Shown: positions 59,488 to 64,000 of the stretch, piece after piece
How the letters are laid out: each line of letters opens with the position of its first letter
Numbering within the stretch: position 1 is the first letter of the stretch
From: Flavobacteriales bacterium
GTDB lineage: Bacteria > Bacteroidota > Bacteroidia > Flavobacteriales_F > PHOS-HE28
Direction of reading: 5' to 3'
NCBI GenBank assembly: GCA_016699575.1
Contig: CP064979.1
Span: forward strand, 2,108,001 to 2,172,000
DNA length: 64,000 nucleotides
Translations under genes and position numbers: made by a program
Notes under the pieces: model-generated
The model's input: only the letters and a program-made list of their open reading frames with translations
Told to the model about the DNA's origin: nothing
Database searches by the model: none

Positions 59488-62400
59488 GCGTGCGCGGGTT
59501 TTGTACCCTCCTCCGGTCGACCCGGTGGGTCGACGCTACGGTCGGTATCAACTGGTTCCACTTCGCGTGACATGTAGCTGTACAACGCCGGCACCACATA
59601 CAGTGTCAAGATCAACGCGAACAGCAGCCCACCGATGATGGCAACACCCATGGGCACCCGGCTCTTCGCGGCAGCACCAAGACCCAACGCAATGGGCAGC
59701 ACGCCCAGCACCGTGGCGAGACTGGTCATGAGTATCGGGCGGAAGCGCTGGCCGGCAGCATCAACGACCGCTTCCAGCTTCTTCAGCCCTTGCTCTTTGC
59801 GCTGGTTCGCGAACTCCACGATGAGGATGCCGTTCTTGGTGACGAGGCCGATGAGCACGATGCCGCCGATCTGCGAGAAGATGTTGAGCGTGTGGCCGCC
59901 GATCCAGAGGCTGATCAACGCACCGGCGAGCGCGAGCGGTACGGTGAACATCACCACCAAGGGATCCAGCCAGCTTTCGAACTGCGCGGCGAGGATGAGG
60001 AACACGAGGACCAGCGCGAGCAACAGCGCGAAGAGCACACTGCTTCCGCTCTCGGCGAACTCCTTGCTCACACCGGCGAGCGAGGTGCTGAAGCTGTCGT
60101 CCAGGACTTCTTTCGCGATGCGGTCCATGGCTTCGATGCCGTCGCCGATGGTGTAGCCTTCGGCCGGATCGGCCATCACGGTGGCGCTCACGTAACGGTT
60201 GTAGCGGAAGAGCTGCGGCGGCGTGCTGCGGTCGCTCATGCGCACGAGGTTGTCCAGCTGGATCAGTTCGCCCTTGTCGTTCCGGACGTACGCGCTCTTC
60301 AGGTCGACGGGCGCGTCGCGGTTGTCGCGCGTGGCCTGACCGATCACCTGGTACTGTTTGCCCTGCGTGATGAAGTAGCCGTAGCGCTGGCCGCTGAAGT
60401 AGAGCTGCAAGGTCTCGGCGATGTCCTGCATGCTCACGCCCATGGCGCGCGCGCGGTCGCGGTCGATCTCCACGTTGATCTCCGGCTTGTTGAACTTCAG
60501 GTTGAGGTCGGTGACGCGGAAGGTCTTGTCGGCCGCGGCCTTCTCCATGAACTTGGGGATGATCGCGCGCAGCCGCTCGAAGTCCGGTGCTTGTATCACG
60601 TACTGCACAGGCAACGAAACGAAACGGCTGCCACCGATCGTAGGCTCCTGGATCACGATGCTCTTCGCCAGGTTGAAGCGCTGCACTTTCCTCATCACAT
60701 CCTTGGCCAGTTCATCCTGGGTCTTGGTGCGCTCTTCCGGTTGCACGAGCGTGACCCGCACGAAGCCGTTGTTGGTAGACGATGCCGTGCCGAAGCCGGG
60801 CGCCGTTACGCTGATCAACGCCTGGCGCTCGGGCATGGTGTCCACCACACCGATGATGTCCGCGAGGTAGGCGTTCATCAGCTCGAAGCTGGTGCCTTCC
60901 GGCGCGGTGCTCTGCACCATGAAGCGGCTCTTGTCCTCGGCCGGTGCGAGTTCGCTTTGCAGGTTGAAGAACGCGAGCACGGTGAGACCCAGGCTAACGA
61001 TGATCACAGGGAACACGAGCCATCGGCGCCGCATGAACGATCCGAGCGAACGTTCGTACGCGCTGGCGAGACCATTGAACCAGCGTTCGGTCACTTCGAA
61101 GAAGCGGCTGTGCTTGTCCTTGCGCTTCAGCCAGCGTGCGCTCATCATGGGTGTGAGCGTGAGCGAGACCACCGCACTGATGATCACCGAGCCCGCCACC
61201 ACCACACCGAACTCGCGGAACAGGCGACCGGTCAAGCCGCTGAGGAAGATGATGGGCAGGAACACCGCCGCCAGCGTGACGGTGGTGCTGATGATGGCGA
61301 AGGTGATCTCCTTCGATCCTTCGTGACCCGCCTTCATCGGGTCCATGCCGCCTTCGATCTTGGCGTAGATGTTCTCCAGCACCACGATCGCATCGTCCAC
61401 CACGATGCCGGTGGAGAGCACGATGGCCAGCAGCGTGAGGATGTTGATGCTGAAGCCCGACACGTACATGATGAAGAACGAGCCGATGAGCGAGATCGGG
61501 ATCGCCAGCACCGGGATCAAGGTGGTGCGCCAGTTGCGCAGGAAGATGAAGATGATGAGCACCACCAGCCCGAAGGCGATGAGGATGGTTTCCTCAACTT
61601 CGAGGATGGCCTTGCGGATGCCGATGGTCGTGTCGAGCGCGACGTTGTAACGGAGGTCCGAAGGCAGGTCCTTCTTGATCTGTTCCACGCGTTGGTAGAA
61701 CTCGTCCACGATGGCCACGTAGTTGCTCCCGGGCAGTGGGGTGATGGCCACGGCCACTTGCGCCACGCCGCCGTTTCCGCGCAGGAGCGAGCGTTCGTTC
61801 TCCGGTCGTAGTTCGGCGTTGCCGATGTCCTTCAGGCGCACCACGGGGCCGCCGTCATCGCGGATGATGAGGTTGTTGAACTCCTCTGCGGTGGTGAGGC
61901 GACCGAGCGTGCGGATGCTGAGTTCGGTGTTGAAGCCTTCGATGCGTCCGCTGGGCAGCTCCACGTTCTCGCGGTTCAGCGCGTTGCGCACGTCCACGGG
62001 CGTCACGTTGAACCCGGCCATCTTCAGCGGCTCCAGCAGCAGCTTCATGCTGTACTTCTTGTCGCCCCAGATGTTGATGGCGCTTACACCGGGGATCGTC
62101 TGCAGGCGCTCCTTGAACACATCGTTCGCGATCTGCGAAAGCTCCAGCAAGTTGCGCTGATCGCTCTGGATGGTCATCGACACGATGGGGTTGCTGTCCG
62201 CATCGCTCTTCGCCACGATGGGCGGGTCCACATCCAGCGGCAGGTTGCGCAAACTGCGGCTCACGCGGTCGCGCACGTCGTTGGCGGCGGCCTCCAGGTC
62301 CACGTCCAGCTCGAACTCCACGGTGATGGTGCTGCGACCATCGCTGCTCACGCTGGTGAGCGTGCGGATACCCGCGATGCCATTGATGCTCTCCTCCAGC

Positions 62401-62597
62401 ACCTCGGTGATCTGGCTCTCGATGATGTCCGCGTTTGCGCCCACGTAGTTGGTGGTGACCGTGATGATCGGCGGATCAACGCTCGGGTATTCGCGCACGC
62501 CGAGGAACCCGAACCCGATGGCGCCGAAGAGCACGATCAGGATCGAGATCACCGATGCGAGCACCGGGCGGTTGATGCTGACGGAGCTGATGTTCAT
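59484..62597 (-). CDS. RND-family HAE1 efflux pump
   Basis: A 1037-residue inner-membrane pump exporting hydrophobic or amphiphilic compounds with proton import. It starts MNISSVSINRPVLASVISIL and has TM1, the large periplasmic porter loops, TM2-6 with the proton-relay acid pair in VLSTGIVVDDAIVVLENIY (TM4), the linker, TM7 and a second porter domain, and TM8-12 (SQIGGIVLIGLVTKNGILIV, FRPILMTSLATVLGVLPIAL). Length and layout are those of AcrB/MexB-type HAE1 pumps. It lies between the adaptor and TolC genes. Confidence 0.97.
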   Translation of the reverse strand: MNISSVSINRPVLASVISILIVLFGAIGFGFLGVREYPSVDPPIITVTTNYVGANADIIESQITEVLEESINGIAGIRTLTSVSSDGRSTITVEFELDVDLEAAANDVRDRVSRSLRNLPLDVDPPIVAKSDADSNPIVSMTIQSDQRNLLELSQIANDVFKERLQTIPGVSAINIWGDKKYSMKLLLEPLKMAGFNVTPVDVRNALNRENVELPSGRIEGFNTELSIRTLGRLTTAEEFNNLIIRDDGGPVVRLKDIGNAELRPENERSLLRGNGGVAQVAVAITPLPGSNYVAIVDEFYQRVEQIKKDLPSDLRYNVALDTTIGIRKAILEVEETILIAFGLVVLIIFIFLRNWRTTLIPVLAIPISLIGSFFIMYVSGFSINILTLLAIVLSTGIVVDDAIVVLENIYAKIEGGMDPMKAGHEGSKEITFAIISTTVTLAAVFLPIIFLSGLTGRLFREFGVVVAGSVIISAVVSLTLTPMMSARWLKRKDKHSRFFEVTERWFNGLASAYERSLGSFMRRRWLVFPVIIVSLGLTVLAFFNLQSELAPAEDKSRFMVQSTAPEGTSFELMNAYLADIIGVVDTMPERQALISVTAPGFGTASSTNNGFVRVTLVQPEERTKTQDELAKDVMRKVQRFNLAKSIVIQEPTIGGSRFVSLPVQYVIQAPDFERLRAIIPKFMEKAAADKTFRVTDLNLKFNKPEINVEIDRDRARAMGVSMQDIAETLQLYFSGQRYGYFITQGKQYQVIGQATRDNRDAPVDLKSAYVRNDKGELIQLDNLVRMSDRSTPPQLFRYNRYVSATVMADPAEGYTIGDGIEAMDRIAKEVLDDSFSTSLAGVSKEFAESGSSVLFALLLALVLVFLILAAQFESWLDPLVVMFTVPLALAGALISLWIGGHTLNIFSQIGGIVLIGLVTKNGILIVEFANQRKEQGLKKLEAVVDAAGQRFRPILMTSLATVLGVLPIALGLGAAAKSRVPMGVAIIGGLLFALILTLYVVPALYSYMSREVEPVDTDRSVDPPGRPEEGTKPAHA

Positions 62598-62610
62598 GAA
62601 CGGCGCAGCT

Positions 62611-62690
62611 CAGGGTGAATGGTGAATGGGAATTGGTGAATGGGGTTCATGGTGCAACTATTCGCCATTCACTATTCGCCATTCACTTCT
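62611..62690. repeat. Tandem and inverted 7-base-type repeats at the adaptor stop codon
   Basis: ATTCGCCATTCACT occurs twice in tandem (62660-62673, 62674-62687) and faces GTGAATGGTGAATGG (62615-62629) in inverted orientation. The tandem pair encodes the last residues and the stop of the adaptor gene. Confidence 0.75.
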
Positions 62691-63733
62691 TTGGTCTCTG
62701 CTTGTCTTGTCAACGCCCGCACGGCGGCACCATCGCGCAAGGCCAGCAGACCGGTCACGATCACGGAATCACCGGCTTGCACGCCGCTGGTCAGTTGCAC
62801 GCTGTTCGCTGAACGGTTGCCGAGTTGCACCCGCGCGCTCACGGCCTTGCCGCCTTTCATCAGGAGCACTTTCTGTCCTTGGATGTCGGGGATCAGCGCT
62901 TCGGCGGGGATCACCAGTGCGTCGTTGATGCGTTCCAAGCGCACATCCACTTTCGCGAAGGCGCCGGGGATCAGCCTGCCGTCCTTGTTCGCGCTGCGGG
63001 CACGGACCTTCACGGTGCGCGTGGCGGCATCCACGCTGGGGTCCACGGCGTACACGGCGCCAGCATAGGTCGCGGTATCGCCCTCCAGTGTGAAGGTGAT
63101 CGCGGCACCCGGCCTCATGGTGCGACCATAACGCTCCGGCACCGCGAACTCGATCTTCATCGGGTCCGTTTGCTGCAATCGAGCGATGATGGTGTTGCTC
63201 GCCACGTAGCCGCCTTCACTCACACTGCGCAGGCCCACCTTGCCGCTGAACGGCGCGCGGATGGTGCTCTTCGCGATGCGCGCGCGCAGGTCGTCGGCAT
63301 CCGCTTGCAGACCCGCCAAGGCCGCTTGAGACGCATCGTATTGCTCCTGACTGATGCCGCTCACCGCCAGCAATTGCTTCTTGCGGCCCTCGTCGTCGGT
63401 GGCCAGTTTCAGGTTGGCCTCTGCCTTGCGCAATTGCGCTTGTAGCTCATCGTCGTTGATGCGCACCAGCACCTGCCCGGCGCCCACGCTGCCGCCCTCC
63501 TCGAAACCGATCTGCGTGATACGTCCGGCGAGTTCGCTCACCAGTTCCACCTCCTCGTTCGCCATCAACGTGCCGGTGGTGGTGATCGCATTGTCCAGCG
63601 GCTCGCCTTTCAGCACATGCACCTGCACGGCCATCGGCGGCATTGGTCCGCCCCCCGCCGCTTGCTCTTCACTTCCACCACACGCTGCAAGCAGCAAGGG
63701 AACGGCCAATCCGATCGTCGTTGTGCGCATCAT
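62672..63733 (-). CDS. RND efflux periplasmic adaptor lipoprotein
   Basis: A 353-residue membrane-fusion protein with a lipobox (MMRTTTIGLAVPLLLAACGG, Cys near 18). Order: lipoyl-type half (GTLMANEEVELVSELAGRIT, VLVRINDDELQAQLRKAEAN), helical hairpin (residues about 100-150, LLAVSGISQEQYDASQAALA), second lipoyl half (STIRAPFSGKVGLRSVSEGG), beta-barrel (EFAVPERYGRTMRPGAAITF, YAVDPSVDAATRTVKVRARS) and membrane-proximal domain (LVIPAEALIPDIQGQKVLLM). It links the pump at 59484 to TolC. The ATG at 63733 overlaps the stop of the MarR-family gene. Confidence 0.96.
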   Translation of the reverse strand: MMRTTTIGLAVPLLLAACGGSEEQAAGGGPMPPMAVQVHVLKGEPLDNAITTTGTLMANEEVELVSELAGRITQIGFEEGGSVGAGQVLVRINDDELQAQLRKAEANLKLATDDEGRKKQLLAVSGISQEQYDASQAALAGLQADADDLRARIAKSTIRAPFSGKVGLRSVSEGGYVASNTIIARLQQTDPMKIEFAVPERYGRTMRPGAAITFTLEGDTATYAGAVYAVDPSVDAATRTVKVRARSANKDGRLIPGAFAKVDVRLERINDALVIPAEALIPDIQGQKVLLMKGGKAVSARVQLGNRSANSVQLTSGVQAGDSVIVTGLLALRDGAAVRALTRQAETKEVNGE

Positions 63734-64000
63734 GCATTCACGCGTTTGGTGGTCACCACGGCAGGTGGGTTCTCGCCACGCAGGTTCTTTACCGTCATCA
63801 TCAGTTGTTCCAGGAACACGGTGCGGTCCGCCTTCTTCAGGCCCTTCATCGCCTCCTCGTTCAGTTCCTCGTAGGCCTTGCGGATCGCCTTCACCGCAGG
63901 GCGCGCCTTGGGCGTCAGCTTGATCAGGTACTTGCGGCGGTCGCCTTCGCAATCGCAACGCTCCACGTAGCCCTTCTCGCCCAGGTGGTCCAGCGCGCGC
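63730..64000 (-). CDS. MarR-family transcriptional regulator (partial)
   Basis: Only the C-terminal 90 codons lie inside the window; the start is beyond the right edge. The visible part contains the end of the winged helix (ALDHLGEKGYVERCDCEGDR, RRKYLIKLTPKARPAV), the usual MarR pattern 'LEkkGyveR.....DrR...i.LT.kG', and the C-terminal dimerisation helices (LNEEAMKGLKKADRTVFLEQ). Its stop overlaps the adaptor ATG, so it heads the efflux operon and is the likely local repressor of it. A GTG at 63966 is internal and not a start. The two Cys in ERCDCEG are less usual and could sense oxidants or metal. Confidence 0.85.
   Translation of the reverse strand, partial: RALDHLGEKGYVERCDCEGDRRKYLIKLTPKARPAVKAIRKAYEELNEEAMKGLKKADRTVFLEQLMMTVKNLRGENPPAVVTTKRVNA

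Noticed and set aside
59790..61811. A 673-codon open frame on the plus strand, antisense to the RND pump
   Set aside because: It mirrors the codon pattern of the real gene, has no domain or signal, and is expected from GC-rich coding sequence.

Overview
The window is a GC-rich, gene-dense bacterial chromosome segment, almost certainly from the Bacteroidota and close to the Flavobacteriales. The evidence is several secreted proteins with type IX secretion (T9SS) C-terminal sorting domains, a MurF-alanine racemase fusion, the DUF4271-hemD pair, DUF2911 and DUF6427 family proteins, LytS/LytTR two-component systems, a MetS-type small transporter subunit, and promoter boxes of the TAnnTTTG type with little sign of Shine-Dalgarno sequences. 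I see no rRNA, tRNA, CRISPR array, prophage or insertion sequence. Most of the region is ordinary core genome.

Layout. 1-1579: the N-terminus of a DnaE-type polymerase, divergent from thiL. 1587-8399: a helical protein of unknown function, then a three-gene operon (LytTR regulator, giant propeller sensor kinase, acidic lipoprotein) ending at a clear terminator, with a second LytTR regulator upstream. 8656-13162: a 1360-residue secreted protein and a tiny sorting-domain-like protein, each followed by a strong terminator. 13383-19261: sodium symporter plus small subunit, nucleoside transporter, CHAP amidase, PBP1A. 19271-23963: repeats, a DUF2911 protein, a second LytS/LytTR pair and a lipoprotein. 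24064-28399: folA, thyA, CLC chloride transporter, M23 peptidase and TonB-like protein. 28408-34292: murF-alr, tdk, and divergently a three-gene operon ending in rsmI.

34354-41563: surface and secreted proteins, including one small secreted protein whose start codon is put out of frame by a three-copy heptamer tract. 41543-45593: purQ, a DUF6427 protein, a small membrane protein, purD and a thioredoxin-fold protein. 45688-47738: a HicBA toxin-antitoxin pair, a small Cys-rich protein and a glutaryl-CoA dehydrogenase-like enzyme. 47809-49431: DUF4271 and hemD with a Lys/Ala/Pro tail. 49539-51823: sufA, sufB and a lipoprotein coupled to sufB. 51981-56395: dinB (Pol IV), a small membrane protein lying between two 24-bp direct repeats, and an FtsX-type permease. 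56398-64000: a secreted esterase, an FMN reductase and a complete tripartite RND efflux operon headed by a MarR-family regulator cut by the window end.

The points I consider most worth checking are the heptamer tract at 36323-36343, the duplicated 3' end of dinB flanking an inserted gene, and the recurring TAnnTTYG promoter box placed only 4-8 bases before several start codons, which implies leaderless transcripts. I did not find a convincing wholly new multi-gene system.
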